DNA of 5,281 nucleotides from WTJX01 sp045106295 (GCA_045106295.1 JBGCEI010000101.1:1-5281); one strand, 5' to 3'. Positions 1 to 5,281 are shown, numbered from the stretch's first letter. The notes: generated by a model not told the origin, from the letters alone. Numbers and translations are program-made.

Positions 1-444
1 GGAAGAGATATTCATGTAGGTGATACCATTATTGGAATAAAAGGGAGGGTGGGCTTTGAAGCACCAGCACCTATGGTGATTTTAAAGGCACACCATGCCT
101 TAGAGAAACATGTTCTAACAAAACAGCAAATTGTTATTAAAGACCAGCTGTCCAGCTATTACGGAACTATGGTACACGAAGGGCAGTTTATGGAGCCTGC
201 TATGCGTAACATAGAATCGCTATTGGCTGATTCACAAAAGAATGTAACAGGAAAAGTAACTGTTTTCTTAGCACCACACCGTTTTTATGTAGTAGGAATT
301 GAGTCTGACTACGATTTGATGTCAGATAAATTTGGTAGTTACGGTGAAATGAACAACGCATGGTCTGGAGAGGATGTAAAAGGATTTTCTAAGGTATTGA
401 GCATACAACCGAGTATTTGGAGGAAGATTAATGAAACGAATTAA
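1..444 (+). CDS. argG: Argininosuccinate synthase, C-terminal part (5' end outside window)
   Basis: ArgG joins citrulline and aspartate with ATP to give argininosuccinate, the penultimate step of arginine synthesis, in the cytoplasm. The frame is open from base 1 (GRDIHVGDTIIGIKGRVGFE) and ends at TAA 442-444, giving 147 visible codons. The family is normally about 400 residues, so roughly the last third is present. The GTG at 49 is an internal valine, not a start. Recognisable ArgG segments are G-D-x-I-I-G-I-K-G-R-V-G-F-E, K-A-H-H-x-L-E-K-H near residues 30-38, and V-H-E-G-Q-F followed by V-T-G-K-V. The ATP-binding N-terminus is not in view. The next arginine gene, argC, lies downstream on the same strand beyond a 452-bp interval containing a four-helix-bundle cassette, so the two are probably co-transcribed (inference). 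The assignment rests on recognising conserved segments, and I see no real alternative. Confidence 0.95.
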   Translation, partial: GRDIHVGDTIIGIKGRVGFEAPAPMVILKAHHALEKHVLTKQQIVIKDQLSSYYGTMVHEGQFMEPAMRNIESLLADSQKNVTGKVTVFLAPHRFYVVGIESDYDLMSDKFGSYGEMNNAWSGEDVKGFSKVLSIQPSIWRKINETN

Positions 445-447
445 TCT

Positions 448-465
448 TTAATTAAGGTAATTAAG
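448..465. repeat. Short tandem repeat TAATTAAG after argG
   Basis: Just after the argG stop, TAATTAAG occurs at 449-456 and again at 458-465, a 9-bp period. Its complement CTTAATTA lies at 485-492, so the transcript could form a small AU-rich hairpin with a 19-base loop. There is no following U-tract, so I do not call it a terminator. It overlaps in sequence with the start of the left inverted-repeat arm and could compete with the long arm-arm pairing. The rest of 445-485 is AT-rich with nothing else recognisable. Confidence 0.35.
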
Positions 466-485
466 AAATGAAGTAAGCAGTTATC

Positions 486-507
486 TTAATTAATAGTTAA
501 TAATGAA
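486..507 (+). repeat. Left arm of perfect 22-bp inverted repeat
   Basis: This arm is the exact reverse complement of 871-892. It begins with the palindrome TTAATTAA and ends in AATGAA. Read on the minus strand it falls into 7-base units that extend slightly beyond the arm (505-511 ATTGTTC, 498-504 ATTATTA, 491-497 ACTATTA, 484-490 ATTAAGA). It has only two G:C pairs, so its stability as an RNA stem comes from length. It ends nine bases before the ATG of the four-helix-bundle gene. Confidence 0.85.
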
Positions 508-516
508 CAATTAAAA

Positions 517-860
517 ATGACTAATAATGTAATTCTAAATAAATCATTTGAGTTTGCAAAAAAGATAATATATCTATATTCTGCACTGAAAAATGAAAAG
601 GAATTTGATTTAGGAAGACAGTTACTTAGAAGTGGAACTTCAATTGGGGCGAATATAGAAGAAGCTCAAGGAGCAATATCAAAGAAAGATTTTATAGCTA
701 AAATTCATATTTCATACAAAGAAGCACGAGAAACACATTATTGGTTACGCTTATTAAAAGACTGTTCAATTGTTGAAAAGATAAGTCTGATCAACTTTTA
801 AACGATTGTAATGAGTTATTAAAAATATTGACTTCAATACTTAATTCATCAAAAAAATAA
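517..860 (+). pseudogene. Four-helix-bundle protein, S23 / 23S rRNA intervening-sequence family, frameshifted near the 3' end
   Basis: The uninterrupted frame (517-801) gives 94 residues and holds the family signature: R38-S-G-T-S-I-G-A-N-I-E-E-A50, then S-K-K-D-F-I-A-K, and a third helix K-E-A-R-E-T-H-Y-W-L-R-L-L (68-80). After V-E-K88 the frame gives an atypical tail I-S-L-I-N-F. Stepping back one base at 780 opens a frame reading D-K-S-D-Q-L-L-N-D-C-N-E-L-L-K and onward to TAA 858-860, an amphipathic fourth helix expected in this family. The joined product would be about 114 residues, close to the usual 110-120. The break lies in a short A run (776-779), so one lost A explains it. The sequence is a poor -1 slippery site (T GAA AAG), so programmed shifting is unlikely. 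The start ATG follows an A-rich leader without a Shine-Dalgarno. Molecular function is unknown; the bundle is probably a small RNA- or protein-binding oligomer (inference). Hand-counted GC over 541-780 is about 30%. Confidence 0.82.
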
Positions 861-894
861 TTATTCATTTTTCATTATTAACTATTAATTAAAA
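860..894 (+). repeat. Degenerate 7-bp repeat, five units, containing the right arm
   Basis: Five consecutive heptamers can be read: ATTATTC (860-866), ATTTTTC (867-873), ATTATTA (874-880), ACTATTA (881-887) and ATTAAAA (888-894). The right arm of the 22-bp inverted repeat lies inside them, and the left arm shows the same units on the opposite strand. The periodicity is visible directly. Its function is unknown. Confidence 0.6.
871..892 (-). repeat. Right arm of perfect 22-bp inverted repeat
   Basis: This arm is the exact reverse complement of 486-507, 363 bases away. It lies between the end of the four-helix-bundle gene (stop at 858-860 in the shifted frame) and the argC ATG at 897, from which it is separated by four A residues. 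If the two arms pair in the transcript, the stem abuts the argC translation start, in the position where a ribosome binding site would lie. Confidence 0.85.
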
Positions 895-896
895 AA

Positions 897-1865
897 ATGG
901 TAAAAGTTGGAATCGTAGGAGGAGCAGGGTACACAGGAGGTGAATTACTAAGAATATTGGTAGGACATACCAAGTCTGCAATTGTATTTGTAAACAGTAA
1001 CAGTAATGCTGGAAATCAAATTTATGATGTGCACCAAGATTTAATAGGGTATACTGACCTTAAATTCACAGATCAATTGCCTTATGAATTAATTGATGTC
1101 TTGTTTCTATGTGTAGGACATGGAGACGCTATTCCTTTTTTAGAGAAAAATCCCGTTCCAGACCAAATTAAAATCATCGACTTGAGTCAAGACTTTAGAC
1201 ATAAACGAGCAGGAAACGACTTTGTCTATGGATTACCAGAATTAAACAGAGAAGAAATCAAAGAATCTTCTAGAATAGCTAATCCAGGTTGTTTTGCGAC
1301 TACTATTCAATTAGGCTTATTGCCTTTAGCAAAAAATAAATCCTTAACGGAAGAAATACATGTTTCTGCTGTAACAGGATCTACTGGGGCAGGGCAGAAA
1401 TTAGCTCCTACCTCTCACTTTAGCTGGAGAAATAATAATATGTCTATTTACAAGGCATTTGAGCATCAACATCTAAAAGAAATAGGTCAGAGTTTAGAAC
1501 AGTTGCAAGGAGTGTTCGATCAGAAAATTAACTTTATTCCCTTTAGAGGAGACTTTACAAGAGGAATAATAGCTTCTACTTATTTAACTAGTGATTTATC
1601 AGAGAAAGAAGCTACAGGACTGTATTCAAATTATTATAAAGACCATCCGTTTGTACAGGTAGTAGGTAAAAACCCACACTTAAAACAAGTAGTGAATACA
1701 AACAATGTATTGGTCTATGTGAAGAAATACGATGATAAATTACATATCATCAGTATGTCAGATAATTTAATAAAAGGAGCGTCTGGACAAGCTGTTCAAA
1801 ACATGAATCTGATATTTGGTTTAGACGAAAATGAAGGCTTACGATTGAAGCCAGTGGGCTTTTAA
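897..1865 (+). CDS. argC: N-acetyl-gamma-glutamyl-phosphate reductase
   Basis: ArgC reduces N-acetyl-glutamyl-5-phosphate to the semialdehyde with NADPH, the third step of arginine/ornithine synthesis, in the cytoplasm. The product is 322 residues, normal for the shorter ArgC type. The N-terminal Rossmann motif is G6-I-V-G-G-A-G-Y-T-G-G-E-L-L. The catalytic cysteine is C132 in N-P-G-C-F-A-T. Also visible are F-V-Y-G-L-P-E-L-N (109-117), G-S-T-G-A-G (161-166) and H190-Q-H-L-K-E195-I, matching the H-x-H-x-x-E-I catalytic histidine region. The usual P-H-L-x-P segment before R-G is replaced by P215-F-R-G-D-F-T-R-G, which I think is a lineage variant. The ATG at 897 puts the Rossmann motif at the usual distance. 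No Shine-Dalgarno is visible, only an A tract. Its usual arginine partners do not follow; the next gene is a peptidoglycan enzyme. Confidence 0.96.
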   Translation: MVKVGIVGGAGYTGGELLRILVGHTKSAIVFVNSNSNAGNQIYDVHQDLIGYTDLKFTDQLPYELIDVLFLCVGHGDAIPFLEKNPVPDQIKIIDLSQDFRHKRAGNDFVYGLPELNREEIKESSRIANPGCFATTIQLGLLPLAKNKSLTEEIHVSAVTGSTGAGQKLAPTSHFSWRNNNMSIYKAFEHQHLKEIGQSLEQLQGVFDQKINFIPFRGDFTRGIIASTYLTSDLSEKEATGLYSNYYKDHPFVQVVGKNPHLKQVVNTNNVLVYVKKYDDKLHIISMSDNLIKGASGQAVQNMNLIFGLDENEGLRLKPVGF

Positions 1866-1876
1866 AAAAAGTGATT

Positions 1877-1904
1877 AGCTTTTGACTTTTAGCCTCTAGC
1901 TTTA
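1877..1904 (+). repeat. Imperfect 7-bp tandem repeat between argC and the GH3 gene
   Basis: Four 7-base units run head to tail: AGCTTTT (1877-1883), GACTTTT (1884-1890), AGCCTCT (1891-1897) and AGCTTTA (1898-1904). They fill most of the 49-bp spacer before the ATG at 1915. The period matches that of the patches around the four-helix-bundle gene, but the unit sequence differs. I see no hairpin with a U-tract and no convincing promoter in the spacer. Confidence 0.45.
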
Positions 1905-1914
1905 TCTCGTCAAT

Positions 1915-4899
1915 ATGATAAGAAATCTCATGAACTATAGATTGAAAATTAAGCAACAACGAATAAGCTTATGGAAGCTATGTGTTCTTTTTTTGTTTCT
2001 TCCATTTCAGTTACAAGCACAACGTTATGCTGCTACGAAGAAGCTCGAGATTGATCAGCAAATGCACTGGGTAGACAGTGTGTACCAATCCCTTACTGTG
2101 GATCAGCGGTTAGGTCAACTGTTTATGGTGGCAGCTTATTCTAATAGAGATGAGGCACACCACCAATCTATTGACCGTTTAGTAAGCAAATATGGAGTAG
2201 GAGGTTTGATATTTTTTCAAGGAGGACCGTTAAGACAAGCTCGCTTAACGAATAGATACCAGAGGTTAGCTAAAGTGCCTTTGTTTATGGCAATGGATGC
2301 CGAATGGGGTTTGGGTATGCGACTGGACAGTGCTATGAATTTCCCAAAACAAATGACACTAGGTGCCATTCAAGATAATCAGTTGATTTATGATATGGGA
2401 AAAGAAATTGCCAATCAATGTAAACGGATTGGTATGCAAATTAATTTTGCTCCTGTAATAGATATCAATGTTAATAGAAAAAACCCTGTGATTGGTTACC
2501 GTTCGTTTGGTGAGAATAAGTATTTGGTAACAGAAAAAGCCCGTGCCTACATGAAAGGGATGCAGCACCAAAAAGTATTAGCGAATGCCAAGCATTTCCC
2601 AGGTCATGGAGATACGGACAGTGATTCTCATTATAGCTTACCTGTAATCAAACACAGTGTAGAACGCTTGGATAGCTTAGAACTGTATCCATTTAAACAA
2701 CTGATTAAAGACAGTTTAATGAGTATGATGATTGCTCACCTTCATATCCCCGCTTTAGATAAGGGGAAACATACTCCTTCCACTTTATCAAAGAAAATAG
2801 TAACTGATCTTTTGATTAAAAAACTAGGTTTCGAAGGGCTGATTTTTACAGATGCCATGAATATGCATGGTGTCACCAAATATTTTAAAGCGGGACAGGC
2901 AAACAGTAAGGCGCTAGAAGCAGGGAATGATGTGCTGTTGTTTCCTTCGGAAGTACCAAAAGCAATTGAAAGCTTGAAGTCGTCTATTAGGAAAGAGAAT
3001 ATTTTAGAACAAGACATTACTTACCGAGTAAAGAAGATCTTAAAAGCAAAGTACTGGGCTAGTTTACACCAATTAAAACCGGTGGTACTGGATAGTTTGT
3101 ATGAAGACCTAAACAATCCCAAGGCACATGCTTTAAATTATAAACTGTATGAAAAAGCATTGACTGTTGTTAAAAATGAAAATGCGTTATTGCCCATAGA
3201 ACGATTAGATACCAATTCATTTGCAGTAGTTTCTATTGGAGAGAAAAAAGGAAACGACTTTCAACAACTCTTGAATCGTTATGTAGGGTTTGATTTTTAT
3301 GAGTTAGATAAAAAAGCGAGTAATTACGTGTCTTTGCTTGCCAAGTTGTCAAAATATAAAATAGTAGTAGTCGGTTACCATAATATGAGTAATCGTCCGT
3401 CTAGAAAATTCGGTGTGACTCCTGAAAGTGTAGCGTTTTTAACTCAACTATCAAAAAAGACGAATGTGATTACTTCCGTTTTTGGGAATGCATACAGTTT
3501 GAAGTATTTCTCTAAGCAAGAACAGTTAATTTGTGCATTCGAAGATAATAACTACACTAGAGCATTGGTGCCTCAATTGATTTTTGGAGCCATAGGAGCA
3601 GATGCTAGACTCCCTATTTCGATTAATAATGAAATTAGAAATGGCGCTGGTTACACTTTGAAATCCTTAGCTAGACTAAAATATGGATTGCCAGAACAAG
3701 TAGGAATAAATTCTCAAAAGCTGAATCCTATTGATACTATTGTAAACTGGGCTATCCGTGATACGATGACTCCCGGCTGTCAGGTTTTGGTAGCAAAAGA
3801 TGGTAATGTGATTTTTGATAAATCCTATGGTTTCCAAACCTATGAAAAAAAAAAGCCCGTCGATTATGCTACCATCTATGATTTAGCCTCCATTACAAAA
3901 GTAGTTGGGACTACACCTAGCATTATGAAATTATTTGAGAGTGGTAAGTTGAAGTTGGATAAGCACCTTTCTCACTACTTAAAAGAATCAAAGAAGTCTA
4001 ATAAAGCAAAAATAAGAATTAGACGGATGTTTACGCATCAGGCTGGATTGAAGCCGTACATTCCTTTTTGGTACCATACCATACATCCAGATTCTTTAGC
4101 TTCTGTGTATTACAGTAAAACGAAGTCTGACAGCTATTCAGTAAAAGTAACAGATGATCTATATGCCTTAAAAAGCATAGAAGACTCGTTGATTCATTGG
4201 ACGCTAGAAACAGAACTTCGTGAGACGAACGATACCAATAAATTATTTCCCTATTCGTACAAATACAGTGATTTAGGTTATCATTTAATGAAAAGAGTTG
4301 TTGAACAATCAATGGATGAGTCTATTCCTGATTTTATGAATACTAACTTTTATGAAAGGTTAGGTATGTCTTCTACGAGTTACATTCCGTTAGAAAAGGG
4401 ATACGATAAAAGCACCATTGCACCTACTGAACTAGACGAATCATATCGTATGCAAGAGGTTCGAGGAGTTGTAAATGATCAGGTAGCGGCTATGATTGGT
4501 GGAGTAGGAGGTCATGCAGGACTATTTAGTACAACGAATGATTTAGTGAAGTATTTGCAAATGATGTTAGATAAGGGGAGATATGCTGAGCACCGTTTCT
4601 TAAGCCCTTATACAGTAAACTTATTTACTCAGAAGCAAAATAAGTATTGTAGAAGAGGGCTTTGTTGGGATAAAGTACAATTAAAAGGACTTGGTCCCTC
4701 TTCTGAAATGAGTTCACTAAGCTCTTATGGTCATTCAGGCTTTACAGGAACCTTGATATGGGTAGATCCTGACTACAATTTGATTTATATTTTTCTATCT
4801 AATAGAACGTATCCTAAAGCAGCGAATTATAAACTACTTAAAAATGATATCCGAACTCGGATTCAGGACGTGGTGTATGAGGCATTGTTGAAGGAATAG
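1915..4899 (+). CDS. Exported NagZ-type GH3 beta-N-acetylglucosaminidase fused to a serine beta-lactamase-fold hydrolase
   Basis: The product has 994 residues. A signal peptide covers residues 1-35: a basic stretch (KIKQQR), a hydrophobic core around L22-F31 and likely cleavage L-Q-A35|Q36; C23 lies in the core and is not a lipobox. The GH3 N-domain (about 60-380) has D128-A-E-W-G, K226-H-F-P-G-H-G, the D237-S-H239 general acid/base dyad typical of NagZ, and nucleophile D313 in F-T-D-A-M-N-M. Residues about 410-575 resemble a GH3 C-domain. A class C beta-lactamase-like domain follows (about 600-980), with S659-I-T-K662, Y784-S-D786 and H940-S-G942, so both active sites look intact. By family, NagZ removes GlcNAc from muropeptides. 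The second domain probably acts as an AmiE-like muramoyl-peptide amidase or a peptidase (inference), in the periplasm. An in-frame TAG at 1897 limits upstream starts. The ATG at 1930 is an equally plausible start and keeps the signal peptide. A run of ten A residues (3845-3854) lies just before S659. True beta-lactamase activity is unlikely. Confidence 0.93.
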   Translation: MIRNLMNYRLKIKQQRISLWKLCVLFLFLPFQLQAQRYAATKKLEIDQQMHWVDSVYQSLTVDQRLGQLFMVAAYSNRDEAHHQSIDRLVSKYGVGGLIFFQGGPLRQARLTNRYQRLAKVPLFMAMDAEWGLGMRLDSAMNFPKQMTLGAIQDNQLIYDMGKEIANQCKRIGMQINFAPVIDINVNRKNPVIGYRSFGENKYLVTEKARAYMKGMQHQKVLANAKHFPGHGDTDSDSHYSLPVIKHSVERLDSLELYPFKQLIKDSLMSMMIAHLHIPALDKGKHTPSTLSKKIVTDLLIKKLGFEGLIFTDAMNMHGVTKYFKAGQANSKALEAGNDVLLFPSEVPKAIESLKSSIRKENILEQDITYRVKKILKAKYWASLHQLKPVVLDSLYEDLNNPKAHALNYKLYEKALTVVKNENALLPIERLDTNSFAVVSIGEKKGNDFQQLLNRYVGFDFYELDKKASNYVSLLAKLSKYKIVVVGYHNMSNRPSRKFGVTPESVAFLTQLSKKTNVITSVFGNAYSLKYFSKQEQLICAFEDNNYTRALVPQLIFGAIGADARLPISINNEIRNGAGYTLKSLARLKYGLPEQVGINSQKLNPIDTIVNWAIRDTMTPGCQVLVAKDGNVIFDKSYGFQTYEKKKPVDYATIYDLASITKVVGTTPSIMKLFESGKLKLDKHLSHYLKESKKSNKAKIRIRRMFTHQAGLKPYIPFWYHTIHPDSLASVYYSKTKSDSYSVKVTDDLYALKSIEDSLIHWTLETELRETNDTNKLFPYSYKYSDLGYHLMKRVVEQSMDESIPDFMNTNFYERLGMSSTSYIPLEKGYDKSTIAPTELDESYRMQEVRGVVNDQVAAMIGGVGGHAGLFSTTNDLVKYLQMMLDKGRYAEHRFLSPYTVNLFTQKQNKYCRRGLCWDKVQLKGLGPSSEMSSLSSYGHSGFTGTLIWVDPDYNLIYIFLSNRTYPKAANYKLLKNDIRTRIQDVVYEALLKE
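3845..3854 (+). repeat. A10 homopolymer inside the GH3 / beta-lactamase fusion gene
   Basis: Ten consecutive A residues encode the end of E644 through K645-K647, twelve residues before the catalytic S659. Translating by hand, loss of one A leads to a stop (TAG) about 13 codons later and gain of one A leads to TGA about nine codons after the tract. Either change gives a protein with the full GH3 part but no serine-hydrolase active site. Confidence 0.8.
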
Positions 4900-4903
4900 G
4901 GTT

Positions 4904-5200
4904 TCAACCTATCATAGTCATTTCATTCAAAGTAAATTCTTCTACAGCTCCTTCGGTTGCTTTCACGTAATCTTGTAGATGAGTATTATTCATATGAACT
5001 TGCCATAATTCACGACTCTCCCAGTTCTCATAAAATAGAAATAGGTTTTAATTCTCATTGTCTTGATGGAGATCGTAATTGATGCAACCTTCTTCTTGTT
5101 TAGTAATAGCAATGAGTTTGAGTAATTCTGCCTTTACCAGCTCTCTTTTTCCTTCTTTTGCTAAAATTTTAGCTACAATGGTTAGTTGTTGATCTGCCAT
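4904..5200 (-). pseudogene. Antibiotic-biosynthesis-monooxygenase-like (YgiN-type putative quinol monooxygenase) gene with an internal stop
   Basis: Read on the minus strand from ATG 5200-5198, the frame gives 50 codons (M-A-D-Q-Q-L-T-I-V-A-K, then E-E-G-C-I-N-Y-D-L-H-Q-D-N-E-N) and meets TAA at 5050-5048. The same frame then continues without other stops (N-L-F-L-F-Y-E-N-W-E, then H-M-N-N-T-H-L, ending in L-N-E-M-T-M-I-G) to TGA 4906-4904. Both halves together make 98 codons, the usual length of these small ferredoxin-fold dimeric proteins, which include quinol and heme oxygenases and many uncharacterised members. The break falls between the E-G-C-x-x-Y strand and the F-Y-E-x-W strand, so neither half should fold alone. 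A good ribosome binding site precedes the start. It converges on the GH3 gene with four bases between the stops and no terminator visible. A single nonsense change or a sequencing error explains it equally well; the native substrate is unknown. Confidence 0.8.
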
Positions 5201-5207
5201 GATTTGA

Positions 5208-5213
5208 TCCTCT
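5208..5213 (-). promoter_or_regulatory. Shine-Dalgarno-like site AGAGGA before the monooxygenase-like gene
   Basis: On the minus strand AGAGGA stands seven bases before ATG 5200, fixing that start. It is notable because the other starts in the window have A-rich leaders without such a site. Beyond it, 5214-5281 contains no gene or clear promoter that I can support. Confidence 0.6.
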
Positions 5214-5281
5214 AATAATGAGTGATACTACCTAAAAATAAAATGTCTGAGAGTGAATAAAATCTATGTGGACACTTTTTA

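Larger units (their letters stand above)
486..892 (+). mobile_element. Candidate inverted-repeat cassette carrying a four-helix-bundle (S23-type) gene
   Basis: The unit is 407 bp: a 22-bp arm (486-507), a single small gene (517-860, frameshifted), and the exact reverse complement of the arm (871-892). It separates argG from argC, two genes of one pathway on the same strand. Known of the family: S23 proteins are encoded in intervening sequences of some 23S rRNA genes, where the ORF lies in the loop of a long terminal stem, and distant relatives serve as the Avd accessory protein of diversity-generating retroelements. Inference: this is a mobile or formerly mobile unit of similar architecture outside rRNA. 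No transposase is present, and target duplication cannot be proven. It could instead be a simple gene between two common intergenic repeats. Confidence 0.45.

Noticed and set aside
49..51. GTG at 49 as the start of a 131-residue protein
   Set aside because: The frame is open to base 1 with conserved ArgG sequence before it, so this is an internal valine.
772..786. Programmed -1 frameshift in the four-helix-bundle gene
   Set aside because: The site reads T GAA AAG, so the P-site codon cannot re-pair after slipping and no strong downstream structure is evident; an indel is simpler.
1876..1904. Bacteroidota-type promoter (TTG, then TAnnTTTG) in the argC-GH3 spacer
   Set aside because: TAGCTTTA resembles the -7 element, but no TTG lies at the expected spacing, and such words arise from the local heptamer repeat.
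1750..1959. Minus-strand open frame of 69 codons across the argC-GH3 junction
   Set aside because: It lies over the conserved C-terminus of ArgC and shows no recognisable domain; a shadow frame.
2359..3017. Two minus-strand open frames of 70 and 91 codons
   Set aside because: Both are antisense to the GH3 catalytic domain and have no family resemblance.
4031..4312. Minus-strand open frame of 93 codons
   Set aside because: It is antisense to the serine-hydrolase domain, with Cys/Leu/Ser-rich shadow composition.
3176..4899. Antibiotic-resistance beta-lactamase
   Set aside because: The domain has the SxxK fold, but its fusion to NagZ-type GH3 points to cell-wall turnover rather than drug hydrolysis.
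5048..5050. Reassigned TAA codon
   Set aside because: argG and argC both end in ordinary TAA stops, so recoding of TAA is not supported.
5262..5281. Possible insertion-sequence end (GTGGACACTTTTT) at the right edge
   Set aside because: It only vaguely resembles a transposon terminus; the sequence stops there and no partner repeat or transposase is visible.

Overview
The window looks like a stretch of a low-GC Bacteroidota chromosome, most likely Flavobacteriia or a close relative. The reasons are the flavobacterial style of the ArgG C-terminus and of ArgC, A-rich leaders without Shine-Dalgarno sequences before most starts, a signal peptide ending in L-Q-A|Q, and a NagZ-type GH3 glycosidase fused to a serine beta-lactamase-fold domain. 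This is recognition from sequence only; no database search was run.

Layout, left to right. Positions 1-444 hold the 3' end of argG (argininosuccinate synthase), which runs off the left edge. Positions 486-892 hold a compact cassette: two perfect 22-bp inverted arms made of degenerate 7-bp units enclose one small gene of the four-helix-bundle / S23 (23S rRNA intervening-sequence protein) family. That gene carries a one-base frameshift near its 3' end. The cassette sits between argG and argC (897-1865), and the argC start codon lies four bases beyond its right arm. A short spacer with another degenerate 7-bp repeat (1877-1904) leads into a 994-residue exported peptidoglycan-recycling enzyme (1915-4899). 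On the opposite strand, tail to tail with only four bases between, is an antibiotic-biosynthesis-monooxygenase-like gene (4904-5200) broken by an in-frame TAA. The last 81 bases hold only its ribosome binding site and unassigned sequence.

Functionally, argG and argC belong to arginine biosynthesis and probably share a transcript, so the inverted-repeat cassette would lie inside arg mRNA. The large enzyme appears to combine in one polypeptide the GlcNAc-removing and MurNAc-peptide-removing activities that Bacillus encodes as separate neighbouring proteins (NagZ and AmiE). The strongest lead is the arm-gene-arm unit between argG and argC, which resembles a free-standing relative of the intervening sequences found in some 23S rRNA genes. 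Two small genes (four-helix bundle and monooxygenase) are each broken by a single lesion, which means either recent decay or sequencing error.
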